Shown here piece by piece: positions 1 to 8,607 of a DNA stretch of 64,000 bases (positions are counted from its first letter, which is position 1; every line of letters begins with the position of its first letter). Under the pieces are notes generated by a model. It made no database searches, was not told the origin of the DNA, and worked only from the letters and a program-made list of their open reading frames with translations. The translations under genes and the position numbers were made by a program. The stretch comes from Lachnospiraceae bacterium NK4A144 (GTDB lineage: Bacteria; Bacillota; Clostridia; Lachnospirales; Lachnospiraceae): contig KE384176.1 in NCBI GenBank assembly GCA_000424365.1, forward strand, positions 30,444 to 94,443, read 5' to 3'.

Positions 1-1046
1 TAGGCAGCCATTGTCACGCCCAGCTCCGACTGTTTTTCCTGACCCTCCTTTGAAGAAAAAGCTGAGATCAATGACCATGCTGCATCCTTTTTGTCAGTCT
101 TTGAATAAATGGACCAGCCTAAGCCATTGTAGATAGAACAACGTTCTTCCTTTTCACACTTCCCGTTTCCATTTCTATCTGTATACGGCAGCTTTGCCCA
201 GGCATAATCAGATGAATTATCAGCATTATAGAAATTATTTACGCACCATGAACCCTGGCAGATCATACCAACAAGTCCTGATAAAAACATTGTGTCTCCT
301 CCGGTCGATGCCATAGCATCCAGAGTCGGGCACGCCGGCAAAATTTTGTCTGCAACAAACTTCATTGCTTCAATAGTTTTTTCATTGTCATATCCTGATG
401 CTGTTTTCTCATCATTTATAATCTCACCACCGTAAGAATAAACAATGTTGTACCAGGTATCCTGGTTATTGCCTACATTACAGTATGTTCCAAAAACACC
501 ATCAGCTTTTCCTTTATCCGTGATTTCCTGTGCAGCATCCGCGAAATCCTCCCAGGTCCATGAATCATTCGGATAATCAACATCGTATTTATCAAAGATA
601 GCTTTGTTGTACACAACTGCGATCGTGTCATGGTCCTTCGGCATTCCATAATGAACACCATCCAGTGTGTAGAGCTCAGTTATCCCGTCAAAATAATTGC
701 TCATATCCAATCCTGCTTCATCTATATAATCATTTAGCGGAAGCAGTATTCCGGACGATTCATACTTTAATGCGTTGTTTGAATGCATCCAGAAGACATC
801 AGGCATTTCTCCACCGGATACTCCTGCTTCAAGCATTGTCCAATAACTATCCCAACCCAAAACATCAAACTCAACCTGATAACCATTTTCTTTACCCCAC
901 TCATTTGCAATGTCTTCTAATCCGGCGAGCTGATTATTATCCCAGATCGCAACTCTGATAGTATTATCAGCTTCTTTTTTACCGCATCCCGCTGCCGAAA
1001 CGACCATAGCAGCAGCTAATAAACATGCCAAAACTTTTTTCTTCAT
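1..1046 (-). CDS. ABC transporter sugar-binding lipoprotein (3' end outside window)
   Basis: Extracellular solute-binding protein of family 1 (sugar ABC importers); 348 codons are visible and the C-terminus lies left of the window. The N-terminus is a lipoprotein signal: MKKK, a hydrophobic Leu/Ala stretch, then a SAAGC lipobox followed by GKK. After it come family-typical segments (NTIRVAIWDNNQLAGLE, MPDVFWMHSNN, YGMPKDHDTIAVVYNK). GGAGGAG precedes the ATG by a few bases. It would hold an oligosaccharide or monosaccharide at the membrane for permeases presumably encoded further left. It is divergent from an AraC regulator, a common arrangement for sugar uptake genes, so induction by that regulator is inferred. 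The substrate cannot be told from sequence. Confidence 0.92.
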   Translation of the reverse strand, partial: MKKKVLACLLAAAMVVSAAGCGKKEADNTIRVAIWDNNQLAGLEDIANEWGKENGYQVEFDVLGWDSYWTMLEAGVSGGEMPDVFWMHSNNALKYESSGILLPLNDYIDEAGLDMSNYFDGITELYTLDGVHYGMPKDHDTIAVVYNKAIFDKYDVDYPNDSWTWEDFADAAQEITDKGKADGVFGTYCNVGNNQDTWYNIVYSYGGEIINDEKTASGYDNEKTIEAMKFVADKILPACPTLDAMASTGGDTMFLSGLVGMICQGSWCVNNFYNADNSSDYAWAKLPYTDRNGNGKCEKEERCSIYNGLGWSIYSKTDKKDAAWSLISAFSSKEGQEKQSELGVTMAA

Positions 1047-1189
1047 TCTTCTCCTCCTGCTAACTTTTTTGACACAAATATTGTTTTCTCTGTATCTTTT
1101 GGCTATGCTTAGTTATACAAAAAGGCAGGATTTTATACTATAACCGCAGAAATGTAAATTATGTCATTTATTAAATGGAATAATTAAAG

Positions 1190-1218
1190 TTAAGATTTCA
1201 TTTTTTATATGTTATAAT
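1190..1218 (+). promoter_or_regulatory. sigma-A-type promoter of the AraC gene
   Basis: TTAAGA (1190-1195), a 17-base spacer and a perfect TATAAT (1213-1218). Transcription would start near 1225, giving a leader of about 85 bases that contains the direct repeats described next. The -10 is ideal and the -35 weak, as expected of a regulated promoter. Confidence 0.6.
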
Positions 1219-1240
1219 TATAGAGTTTATGGATTATCTT

Positions 1241-1300
1241 ATATGTCGTGATCAGATATTTTACGACATATATACATGTTTTATGTCATAATCAGATATA
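1241..1300 (+). promoter_or_regulatory. candidate AraC operator: two direct repeats
   Basis: Two 18-base direct repeats, 1242-1259 and 1282-1299, match at 16 of 18 positions (TATGTC..T.ATCAGATAT) and start exactly 40 bp apart. A further half site, TTATGTCAT, lies at 1159-1167. The first repeat also forms a 9-bp inverted repeat with 1263-1271 (ATATGTCGT / ACGACATAT). AraC-family proteins bind tandem direct half sites, so autoregulation and control of the divergent sugar gene are likely. The second repeat ends 12 bp before the chosen ATG and contains no good start itself. Confidence 0.55.
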
Positions 1301-1311
1301 CAGGGAATATT

Positions 1312-2202
1312 ATGGTAAATGTAAAATACACTAACAGTCAGGATTTTAGATGTTTAGAAGATATGAGTCTCGTTTCCATGGAACTTGACTTATTACATAT
1401 GGGAAAAGAACAGTGTAAGCCTTATCATGCTATTTCCGGAACCCGTGATGAATATATCATCCACTTTGTTGTGAGCGGCACCGGATTTTACTCTATAAAC
1501 GGCGCAAACTACCCTATTAATGCCGGGCAGATGTTTTTAATCTACCCGAATACGCCTATTGTCTACTGCGCAGATACCAATAATCCCTGGAGTTATATGT
1601 GGATAGGTTTTAAAGGCCTAAGAGCCGAAGCTATCCTAAAGCAATGCGGCTTTTCAAAAAATAAGCCTGTCCTCCCCTCTCCGGACGAGAATGAGTTAAA
1701 TTCATGCTTTGACGAATTATTTAATCATATTGTCCAGGATTATGCAGGAAGCTTATACAGGGAAAGTATCCTGATGAAATTAATGGCACTGCTGGTGTCT
1801 ACCCATAAACAGAACATAAAAGAAGATGGCAGCGAAAACTCTATCCTAAATAAGAACAGACATCTTGACGCTGCCATCGATTATATTAATACTCATTATA
1901 TGCAGGAAATCTCTGTAACCGATATAGCTGCACATGCAGGCATTTCACAAGGCTACCTGAATCAGCTATTTACAAAGCATGCAAATATTTCTATACAGAA
2001 TTATTTAATAGATTTCCGTATGTATAAAGCTGCAAATCTTTTGGTCGCTACAGATTACAGCATAAAAGAAATATCCAACATGGTAGGCTACCGGGACTCT
2101 CTGGTTTTTTCCAAGGCATTTAAAAGAAAATTTGATATGAGTCCAAAAGCTTACAGGAATTATAAACTGGATATGCGATCATTATTAAAATCAAGATCAT
2201 AG
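1312..2202 (+). CDS. AraC family transcriptional regulator with cupin sensor domain
   Basis: 296 aa. The N-terminal half is an AraC_binding cupin (around IIHFVVSGTGFYSING and AGQMFLIYPNTP). The last ~95 residues carry the double helix-turn-helix of AraC/XylS proteins (ISVTDIAAHAGISQGYLNQL; IKEISNMVGYRDSLVFSKAF, ending in SPKAYR). An upstream ATG at 1276 is possible, but AGGG sits about 7 bases before the ATG at 1312 and the operator-like repeat covers 1282-1299, so 1312 is preferred. It is divergent from the sugar-binding lipoprotein and probably controls it in response to a sugar. Confidence 0.9.
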   Translation: MVNVKYTNSQDFRCLEDMSLVSMELDLLHMGKEQCKPYHAISGTRDEYIIHFVVSGTGFYSINGANYPINAGQMFLIYPNTPIVYCADTNNPWSYMWIGFKGLRAEAILKQCGFSKNKPVLPSPDENELNSCFDELFNHIVQDYAGSLYRESILMKLMALLVSTHKQNIKEDGSENSILNKNRHLDAAIDYINTHYMQEISVTDIAAHAGISQGYLNQLFTKHANISIQNYLIDFRMYKAANLLVATDYSIKEISNMVGYRDSLVFSKAFKRKFDMSPKAYRNYKLDMRSLLKSRS

Positions 2203-2207
2203 TGCGT

Positions 2208-2405
2208 TCATCGGACATACGCGCTTGCCGCTGCCTCATCATGATCTTTCCAAAATACTCGGAGACATGCCGCAACTCTGCCTGAATCATTCCAGCAAAA
2301 AACATGGTATGCATCCGGATCATCTGTCATTATTGTGACAATATCCAATCGCAACCTTGCTCTAGAAGCACCAACATAAAAACGTTGAACGGCATCACAT
2401 TCTGT
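2208..2405 (-). pseudogene. chimeric remnant: UvrD-type helicase motif VI joined in frame to a GNAT fragment
   Basis: A 66-codon open stretch without a credible start. Its first half reads QRFYVGASRARLRLDIV, the motif VI region of UvrD/NERD-type superfamily 1 helicases. It continues directly into DPDAYHVFCWNDSGRVAACL and RVFW, which matches the core of the ElaA-like GNAT at 5596-6045 (AIHLFCWNDAGRVAACLRVFW). Both parts are truncated, so this is a fusion of two gene shards, not a functional gene. Assignment of the helicase part is by motif recognition. Confidence 0.6.
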
Positions 2406-2430
2406 TCATAGGGTCAGCCCCTGTTCATGG

Positions 2431-3087
2431 TTATAATAATTTACTCAGACGTATTAACTTGTCTTTTATCCTAATGTCATGTTTCTTTTCAAGCTCTCGA
2501 ATCCAAATAGTATCCTCTTTCCTATATGGTTCTTTAAGAAAACGTCTTATAAATTTTGATATCTGACTTCGGAACGACCAACCAAGTTCCGATGCTGTAT
2601 TTACTGCATCAAAATCTGTTACAGTTTGTAATGCATCTGTTTTTCCCATCAAATATCGTAATATCAATACATCGGCAAAAGTAAATGGCATAACATTATC
2701 TTCAAACTGAAGAAGCGACATATATGGTCCACCCTGTTTTGTGTCATCCGTCACTAACGAATATGCTCCTAATGTCTGCGCAAGAGAAATAGCATATACT
2801 TCTCCTAAATCACCACTTCCATATAAAAGCCTGTTTTCTTTGAAATTATTCTCAAAAATTTTATAAACTGCCAACTCTTTTAACTTTTGATCGGTGTATA
2901 TCTCAATTTTTCCTGAAGCGATATCTTCATCAACTATTTCAAGTATATTTCTTCCGTGGTTTTCAAGCTCTATATTCCGAATTTGCTCATATATAAAAAC
3001 GCCCTCATCAAAAACATCGAACAATACACGTTGAAGCCCCGCTTTATATAGATGTATGATTACATTTGTATCCAAAGATGCTCTCAA
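2431..3087 (-). CDS. PIN-like domain protein, putative toxin of an XRE-ImmA-PIN operon
   Basis: 218 aa. The opening RASLDTNVIIHLYKAG has the DTN motif of PIN ribonucleases. Further acidic positions typical of the fold follow: E in IRNIELENHG, SGDLGEVYAI around residue 88, and LVTDDTKQGG around 110. PIN proteins usually cleave RNA with Mg2+ or Mn2+. The start is TTG at 3087, overlapping the TGA of the upstream metalloprotease gene as TTGA, with GGAGG about 10 bases before. This tight coupling suggests co-translation. A toxin or defence role is inferred from the operon; a PIN nuclease without toxin activity is the alternative. Confidence 0.72.
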   Translation of the reverse strand: MRASLDTNVIIHLYKAGLQRVLFDVFDEGVFIYEQIRNIELENHGRNILEIVDEDIASGKIEIYTDQKLKELAVYKIFENNFKENRLLYGSGDLGEVYAISLAQTLGAYSLVTDDTKQGGPYMSLLQFEDNVMPFTFADVLILRYLMGKTDALQTVTDFDAVNTASELGWSFRSQISKFIRRFLKEPYRKEDTIWIRELEKKHDIRIKDKLIRLSKLL

Positions 3088-3902
3088 TCTTCCAGTCCTC
3101 CAATAAGATCATCCAGATCATCATCTTCCGAAGGAAAATCAACAAGCCTATCGCTTATATCTTCTATAGTGAGCTGATAATAATCCAACACTTTTTCCAG
3201 TGTTTCTCTTGGAACCGCGTTATGATTGTAATTATATATAACGTAATCTATATACTCGTAAGGAATAACTATTTCATTTCCCGCAGCATTTAATCGCGCA
3301 TTTCCTCCAATGCTTCTAAGAAGATTTCCAACCCTTTTTTCAGTCCGCTCGGTTTGAAGTCGTGTTTTTTGATTTATATCAATTTTTCCCAAAGACTCAA
3401 GCCTATTTAATGCCACATCATAGCTGACATTAAACTCAGACATCATTCTGGCTATATCCATGCCGGACAATCCATTCTCCTCAAAATCCGGAAGTTCCAG
3501 ATCAATAAAGCGCTCAACCACTTCTGACGGCATTAATAAACAAGCTGCAAAATAATTTGCTTCCTGTTCTTTTTCATCAACGTTGCTTCCGGCAATCGTT
3601 GAATTATTATCAATAAAAGATTTCTCACCATTTATGTGAAGAATAACGTGTCCAATTTCATGAGCCAGCGTAAAAATCTCTCTTGAAAGTCTAATACTAG
3701 TATTTATGAAGATGATAACATCGTCATCCTTTAACAAGGCAAAACCCAGGTCTGCAGCCTCTCCCAGAGGATATCTAAGTAGTTTATAGCCTAAACGATC
3801 ACATTCCTTAAAAAGATCTATGATCCCATATCGACTGATCTTACATTTTTCTCTGAAGGAATCAGCTTGTATCCGGATTTCCCTTTTCCTTCTGCTATGC
3901 AT
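3084..3902 (-). CDS. ImmA/IrrE family metallo-endopeptidase
   Basis: 272 aa. The zinc-protease motif HEIGHVILH lies in the first half (FTLAHEIGHVILHING) with the downstream EQEANYFAACLLMPSE helix typical of ImmA/IrrE proteins. ImmA proteases cleave XRE repressors, de-repressing a mobile element or stress response. The start ATG at 3902 lies one base after the stop of the XRE gene (TAATATG), with GGAG ahead. The long C-terminal part (about 130 residues) is not recognised. The gene sits between an XRE regulator and a PIN protein, so it is likely the sensor or switch of that unit. Confidence 0.85.
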   Translation of the reverse strand: MHSRRKREIRIQADSFREKCKISRYGIIDLFKECDRLGYKLLRYPLGEAADLGFALLKDDDVIIFINTSIRLSREIFTLAHEIGHVILHINGEKSFIDNNSTIAGSNVDEKEQEANYFAACLLMPSEVVERFIDLELPDFEENGLSGMDIARMMSEFNVSYDVALNRLESLGKIDINQKTRLQTERTEKRVGNLLRSIGGNARLNAAGNEIVIPYEYIDYVIYNYNHNAVPRETLEKVLDYYQLTIEDISDRLVDFPSEDDDLDDLIGGLED

Positions 3903-3903
3903 A

Positions 3904-4245
3904 TTAATGCTCCATTTCTCTATGCTGTAACTTCGTATACATATGCTTATTTGCATAGAAAAGATCCAGCATATCAAAAATCTTTTCAGAAGAATTTCCG
4001 TCAGATTCCGATCTATACGCTATTACAGGCTCTTCATCAAGGACCCTTGTAATATCACCAACCGTCACATCCAACATTTCTGCAATCTTCGCAAGAATAT
4101 CCAGTGTAATGCTATTAGTACCATTTTCAATTCGTGCATATTTTTGTCTGCTGATACCGAGACGTTCTGCAACCTGTTCCTGTGTGTAATTCCTTGATGT
4201 TCTCAAAACCTTTATACGATCACCCAGTAATGCGTTCATATCCAT
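3904..4245 (-). CDS. XRE family helix-turn-helix regulator
   Basis: 113 aa. The N-terminal HTH_3 domain is clear: RIKVLRTSRNYTQEQVAERL, then GISRQKYARIENGTNSITLD. The C-terminal ~45 residues are unassigned. GGAAGGAAG precedes the start. A GTG three bases upstream is an alternative start, and so is the ATG at 4239. It is the first gene of a three-gene unit with ImmA and PIN, and probably represses its own promoter until cleaved or displaced by the metalloprotease. Confidence 0.88.
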   Translation of the reverse strand: MDMNALLGDRIKVLRTSRNYTQEQVAERLGISRQKYARIENGTNSITLDILAKIAEMLDVTVGDITRVLDEEPVIAYRSESDGNSSEKIFDMLDLFYANKHMYTKLQHREMEH

Positions 4246-4489
4246 CACTTCCTTCCTGATTACATTTTATCACAAAGCGGATCACGGTCAACGGTGAATG
4301 TTATGTTTTCATAACATTAATTTCATTTCATGTTATTTTTTTGTTCCGCCTAGCATATCTCATCCAAAAACACCTTCCTTTTAATAACCGAGTCTCCCCG
4401 TTTTGTGTATATCACTTTTCGTAAAAAACCAGGCATCTAATCAACATATGTATTTGTATCCACCCGTTTACAGCAAGAGAGATTTTCTT

Positions 4490-4759
4490 TGAATGCGACC
4501 TGTGCATTAAGCGAAATTGATCCAAAAGAGGTTGAACTCCTTCTGGTGCCCGGCGGCAATATTTCATCCATCGCTAATGAAGAAATATACTCATTCTGTT
4601 AAAAAAGACTTGGTCGCTGGAGACTACGTGATTACCGCAAGAGCAAATATGTATGTCGATATGGCTATTGCTATTGGAAAGAAGATGAATCTCTTTGTGG
4701 ATGAAGCAGATTTACAGGAGACTATAGATTTCTGGAAATTGCATAAAACTTTTTATTAA
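4490..4759 (+). pseudogene. DJ-1/PfpI family remnant with internal deletion
   Basis: One frame from about 4490 reads EVELLLVPGGNISSIANEE, the mid-N-terminal LLVPGG segment of DJ-1/PfpI proteins, and stops near 4602. A shifted frame then reads VAGDYVITARANMYVDMAI and LQETIDFWKLHK, which is the C-terminus of the same family. The part carrying the nucleophile cysteine elbow is missing, so the gene has lost its centre and its frame. It is one of few plus-strand coding traces in the island. Confidence 0.6.
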
Positions 4760-4774
4760 AGATAACAATTACAA

Positions 4775-4838
4775 AACGCCTTTCGAGGCTCGCTACGGGG
4801 CTATATAGCCCTGTGGTAAATTATTAGGCTACGGCGTT
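4775..4838. repeat. inverted-repeat element of unknown type
   Basis: Outer arms AACGCC (4775-4780) and GGCGTT (4833-4838) enclose a perfect palindrome GGGCTATATAGCCC (4798-4811). There is no coding potential. It could be a small palindromic repeat or the remains of a structured RNA; nothing decides between them. Confidence 0.35.
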
Positions 4839-4913
4839 ACAAAAAAGCTTGACCACAACAATCACAACATTTGCTCCTGGGGTTGACTATTTTTTGAACA
4901 TTTTTTCTTCAAA

Positions 4914-4942
4914 GCATCAAGCAATGTGCTTGGTGCTTTTTA
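4914..4942 (+). terminator. intrinsic terminator
   Basis: GCATCAAGCA-ATG-TGCTTGGTGC stem (one G-T pair) followed by TTTTTAT on the plus strand. It lies downstream of the broken DJ-1 gene and converges on the minus-strand SGNH gene. The same hairpin is at 13483-13511. Confidence 0.65.
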
Positions 4943-4957
4943 TATTTTGCTACACTG

Positions 4958-5599
4958 CTAAAAATCCAACATTCTGTTGATTCTTTCCTCAATAAAAGGC
5001 GACCACCACTCACGATATCCTTCTAATGTAGGATGAATAGGATCTGCCATAAATCTCTTATAATCTTCGGCACTTACAGCATTGAGCTCAGGATCATCCC
5101 AAAGATTTACAATCTCAATTCCCCATTTCTTGGCAATACTCTTTAGTAACAAAACCATATTCGAATACTTCTCAGAATCGTATCTTGTGCCTGTATAAAA
5201 TGCTATGGGACATTTCCATTTTTCTCTAGCATAGGCAATAATATACTCTATTGCTCCTGCAACAGTGCTTAAATCAAATGAATCTAATGTTTTCCCCTCA
5301 GCGATATTTCCCAATGGGCTGTCAAGCGAAGCATCATTAGTCGAAAGCTGGCAGACAAACAAATCCGCTGAATCCGCCTTTATCCCCCTTATTCTCCTAA
5401 CGTATGATTCATCATTCTCATCGACCAGCGTTGTTCCGGAAACAGCCTCTTTTATCATTTCATAGCCATACTTTTCGCAGATTATATCAGCGAAAGATAT
5501 TCCTCCCGCTGCCGATCCGTAAGTTACTGAAGAACCTAAAAATATAATCTTTTTACAGTTATTAACCATACTCCTCTTATCTGACATTTTCGCCATCAT
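4958..5599 (-). CDS. SGNH/GDSL-type hydrolase
   Basis: 213 aa. Block I is LGSSVTYG (nucleophile serine near residue 24), block III contains STNDAS (Asn of the oxyanion hole) and block V is DPIHPT (catalytic Asp/His near residue 193). The family removes acyl groups from esters, often on sugars or lipids; there is no signal peptide, so it acts in the cytoplasm. The start overlaps the stop of the upstream GNAT as ATGA, so the two are co-translated. A near-identical broken copy lies at 13509-14168. Confidence 0.87.
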   Translation of the reverse strand: MMAKMSDKRSMVNNCKKIIFLGSSVTYGSAAGGISFADIICEKYGYEMIKEAVSGTTLVDENDESYVRRIRGIKADSADLFVCQLSTNDASLDSPLGNIAEGKTLDSFDLSTVAGAIEYIIAYAREKWKCPIAFYTGTRYDSEKYSNMVLLLKSIAKKWGIEIVNLWDDPELNAVSAEDYKRFMADPIHPTLEGYREWWSPFIEERINRMLDF

Positions 5600-6045
5600 C
5601 TCGACACCAATGCCCTCTCCATCTTCACATGAGGAATACCGTCCTCCATAAACGGATCGGATACTACCTCAAATCCTTCCTTTGCGTAGTATCCGATAGC
5701 ATATTCCTGTGCTTCAAGGTATATCTTATTTGCTTTTAATATATCTTCGGCAATTCTGACACCCTCATGAAGCATCTTTCCGCCAAGACCTTTACCATGC
5801 TCCAACGTTACTACTCTGCCAATCTGAGCAATCCCTTCTGCCTCATTATTCCAAAATACCCTGAGACATGCCGCAACTCTGCCGGCATCATTCCAACAAA
5901 ATAAATGAATAGCATCCTGATCCTTATCATCAAGCTCCTGATAAATGCACTCCTGCTCAGTAACAAAGATTTCAAATCTTGTTTTTAATATCTCGTAAAG
6001 CTCGGTGGCGCTTAATTCCTTAAAATGCTTAACTATAAAACTCAT
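5596..6045 (-). CDS. ElaA-like GNAT acetyltransferase
   Basis: 149 aa. ElaA-type features: YEILKTRFEIFVTEQECIY near the N-terminus, CWNDAGRVAACLRVFW, the acetyl-CoA loop GRVVTLEHGKGLGGKML (Q/RxxGxG/A-like) and the C-terminal strand YAKEGFEVVSDPF..DGIPHVKM. It transfers acetyl from acetyl-CoA to an unknown small amine. It is coupled to the SGNH hydrolase gene by a 4-base overlap. Shards of this gene occur at 2208-2405 and 14165-14247. Confidence 0.88.
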   Translation of the reverse strand: MSFIVKHFKELSATELYEILKTRFEIFVTEQECIYQELDDKDQDAIHLFCWNDAGRVAACLRVFWNNEAEGIAQIGRVVTLEHGKGLGGKMLHEGVRIAEDILKANKIYLEAQEYAIGYYAKEGFEVVSDPFMEDGIPHVKMERALVSR

Positions 6046-6086
6046 TTATCCAATCCATCATTTCCTTATATGATCATCTATTACGT

Positions 6087-6743
6087 TTATGATATCCAAT
6101 AAGTTCCATCCGGTGCCTGATGTATCGAACCGATTTCTTCAGAGATAATATTACCGTCAAAGTCTCTTATGATTACCTTGTTATAAAACTTATATTCACC
6201 TGTAGCACAGTCATTAACAAAATCCCAGCCTTCTTCAACCCATTTTTCTGAAATAATGTTACCCTCTGTCATAAATGTTACTGATTCATGATCATCAATC
6301 GTTAATGAAATCTTCTCCGGATAATAACATCTAAAATCACTACCATCATGACTTGTAACGTGAACTTTTTCACCGATACTCATGAGGTTATAAAGATTTA
6401 CCTCATCCATGTCAAACTCCGTTACAGCTTCAAGAACAGTCTCAGGGAAGTACTTATACAGAGTTACCTTCTTCAGACCATAATCAGCTCGAAGAAAATA
6501 ATAGAATCCATTTGTATATACTGGTTTTCCACAAATTACATCTCTTTTCTTCTCAAACGGCGTATAAACATTTCCATTTTCAAAATCATAGAACTTTACA
6601 ACAGATCCTTGATAACCGTCCCGATCTGCAAATTCTACAAGATCATAGAAATCCTCCGTATCAGACATGGCATAAGCAAGCCTGTCCTGACCGATTATTT
6701 TCTCGATGTAAAGTCCGTTGACTTCGTTGAAATGCTTAATCAC
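6087..6743 (-). CDS. hypothetical protein, beta-rich, coupled to DUF262 gene
   Basis: 218 aa; the family is not recognised. Repeated strand-turn patterns with many aromatic residues (VKFYDFENGNVYTPF, GKPVYTNGFYYFLRAD, DGTYWIS) suggest a propeller or beta-sandwich. There is no signal peptide or membrane segment. The start is GTG, overlapping the TGA of the DUF262 gene (GTGA), so it is translationally coupled to it. A role as partner or guard of the DUF262 protein is possible but unproven. Confidence 0.6.
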   Translation of the reverse strand: MIKHFNEVNGLYIEKIIGQDRLAYAMSDTEDFYDLVEFADRDGYQGSVVKFYDFENGNVYTPFEKKRDVICGKPVYTNGFYYFLRADYGLKKVTLYKYFPETVLEAVTEFDMDEVNLYNLMSIGEKVHVTSHDGSDFRCYYPEKISLTIDDHESVTFMTEGNIISEKWVEEGWDFVNDCATGEYKFYNKVIIRDFDGNIISEEIGSIHQAPDGTYWIS

Positions 6744-8551
6744 GCCATAAACTCCTTAAATTCATATTCAAGAATTTTTCTATAAAGATCCGTTCTCTCA
6801 TCTATCGAAGCTTTCTTAAATACATCATATGATCTGAACGGCAATCCCGATTTACTCACATATGCTAAAAATCCCGGATTGTTCTCATATTTTTGAGCGT
6901 TTAATGTTTGTGCCAAGATATTCTGCGAAAAATACTGCCTTACTTTCACATCATATGGTGCATCTCCATATGACGCATTAAAACTCTTCGGAAGTACTAA
7001 AAGATCTCCAATATTATTTCTTGCTGTCGAAAAATCACTTTCATTATCAAACTCATCTGTATGCTGCTCGAAGTGATTTGCCCATATATGCTCTACTTCA
7101 ATTTCCTTTTTATTAAGCATATAGTCAGATGTTCCGGACTCTTTCGCAACTATCTCGGTAATCAGTGCTAACAGTACCCTTAACTTAGCTCTGTTTTGCT
7201 GATTCAGATGTGGAGAATTCTTTTCCAGGCTATTTTCATCCATAGAATATGCCTCAAGAAATGATTTCAAATTATCCAAAGACATATTTCTAATTTGCTT
7301 ACAAAGCTCATAAATCTTTGTCTCCATCTGATTCTGTGAAATCAACCAATGGTTCCATACTCTCCATGACAAAATCTTTGTCAGATACTTTGTAACGACT
7401 TTTATTTTCTCATTCACAGTTTCCAAACTATCATTATATGCTATGGCTGCCATGATCAAAGCCGGCTGAAGTGTAAAACCATAATCAGAATTTACTATTA
7501 AATAAAAATAATCTGATACATTTCGGCTTTCAATCAACTCCATGATGTATATATATTTCTTCGCAAAATATAATATCCTGTCCATGAAATCTATATAATC
7601 AGAAGATGCTATAAGCCCAAGCTTCTCACTTTCATCGCGTAACCATCTATGGAATTCTTTGCCAATTCTCACAAAATCAGAGGTGCTGTTCTTCGCCTGC
7701 GATAAATTAACAGCATAATGTGATCTGAAATATACCTTAAAAAATTCAAACTCGGCTTTAGATTTTGATGATAAACTGATTGCTGCAAGCCGTTTTACTG
7801 TTCCATCAAACTCCTTCATAATCTGATCACGCTTATCAACGTCAATATTGGCAAGCATATAGCTTCGAAGCATCTCGACCTGTGTAAGCGATAATCCTCT
7901 ATCATTCATAGTTTCAAAAATAACATATGCAAAATCATCACTATTTGTCCATACCTTCGAAAACATGACTTTTTCTTTTAGCCAATACATGAAATAAACT
8001 ATATTATTTTCATTTATTTCCGCGTGCCAGCATTCATCTATATCCTGATATCTTCCGACCAGATTATGCACGGATACAGAATCAGTATCTTTTACTATAT
8101 ATGTTCCATTTTCATACAGAGAAAGCATACATGGTTTTCTCTCTTCAATATCAAGGTTAAATAGTTGCTCTCCAAAATAATCATCATAAATAAGCTTGCT
8201 TATATCTGATGGAAACCCCTGTACCGAACCAAATCTGCGTTGTAAATAAATCAGCAGCAAAGTTATTGTCGTAATACGCTGCTGACCATCAATAATCGCA
8301 CTACGCGTGCCGCCTTTTTCAGAAAGAACTATCTCGCCCATATAATACGGTGAGTATTCGCTTACTTTCTGAAGCTTATCCCCTTCTTTCCAGTTCTTAA
8401 GAAATTCAATTGTGAGATCTTCTATCAAATCCTCAATCTGTTTTTTCTCCCAAACATATTCTCTCTGATAAAAATCCACATCGAATTTCTCAAGAAATAA
8501 CACCTTTATCGGATATACATCGCTTTTAACAAAAACATTTGCATTATCCAT
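6740..8551 (-). CDS. DUF262/DUF1524 protein, GmrSD-like (type IV restriction family)
   Basis: 603 aa. The N-terminal DUF262 domain has FYQREYVWEKKQIEDLIEDL and the signature AIIDGQQRITTITLLL near residue 98. The C-terminus has EVEHIWANHF and NNIGDLLVLPKSFNAS, the DUF1524 HNH-like nuclease region. GmrSD proteins use an NTPase (DUF262) and a nuclease (DUF1524) to cut modified phage DNA; others act in phage defence more broadly. The start ATG at 8551 is chosen because AAGGGG lies 6 bases before it; an in-frame start at 8617 would overlap the upstream gene. Confidence 0.85.
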   Translation of the reverse strand: MDNANVFVKSDVYPIKVLFLEKFDVDFYQREYVWEKKQIEDLIEDLTIEFLKNWKEGDKLQKVSEYSPYYMGEIVLSEKGGTRSAIIDGQQRITTITLLLIYLQRRFGSVQGFPSDISKLIYDDYFGEQLFNLDIEERKPCMLSLYENGTYIVKDTDSVSVHNLVGRYQDIDECWHAEINENNIVYFMYWLKEKVMFSKVWTNSDDFAYVIFETMNDRGLSLTQVEMLRSYMLANIDVDKRDQIMKEFDGTVKRLAAISLSSKSKAEFEFFKVYFRSHYAVNLSQAKNSTSDFVRIGKEFHRWLRDESEKLGLIASSDYIDFMDRILYFAKKYIYIMELIESRNVSDYFYLIVNSDYGFTLQPALIMAAIAYNDSLETVNEKIKVVTKYLTKILSWRVWNHWLISQNQMETKIYELCKQIRNMSLDNLKSFLEAYSMDENSLEKNSPHLNQQNRAKLRVLLALITEIVAKESGTSDYMLNKKEIEVEHIWANHFEQHTDEFDNESDFSTARNNIGDLLVLPKSFNASYGDAPYDVKVRQYFSQNILAQTLNAQKYENNPGFLAYVSKSGLPFRSYDVFKKASIDERTDLYRKILEYEFKEFMA

Positions 8552-8607
8552 ATTCAACCCCTTACTATTACATTTCAAATCCTTTATCACATTTGATGTG
8601 TAACATT

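Larger units (their letters stand above)
4870..5642. repeat. 773-bp duplicated block, copy A
   Basis: Covers a terminator, the whole SGNH hydrolase gene and the 3' end of the ElaA-like GNAT. It is nearly identical to 13439-14211, with equal length and only scattered substitutions. No insertion sequence borders it. The distant copy carries a nonsense mutation in the hydrolase, so this one is the functional copy. Confidence 0.85.

Noticed and set aside
1276..1311. Upstream ATG of the AraC gene
   Set aside because: No ribosome site there and it would place the operator repeat in the coding part; ATG at 1312 has AGGG.
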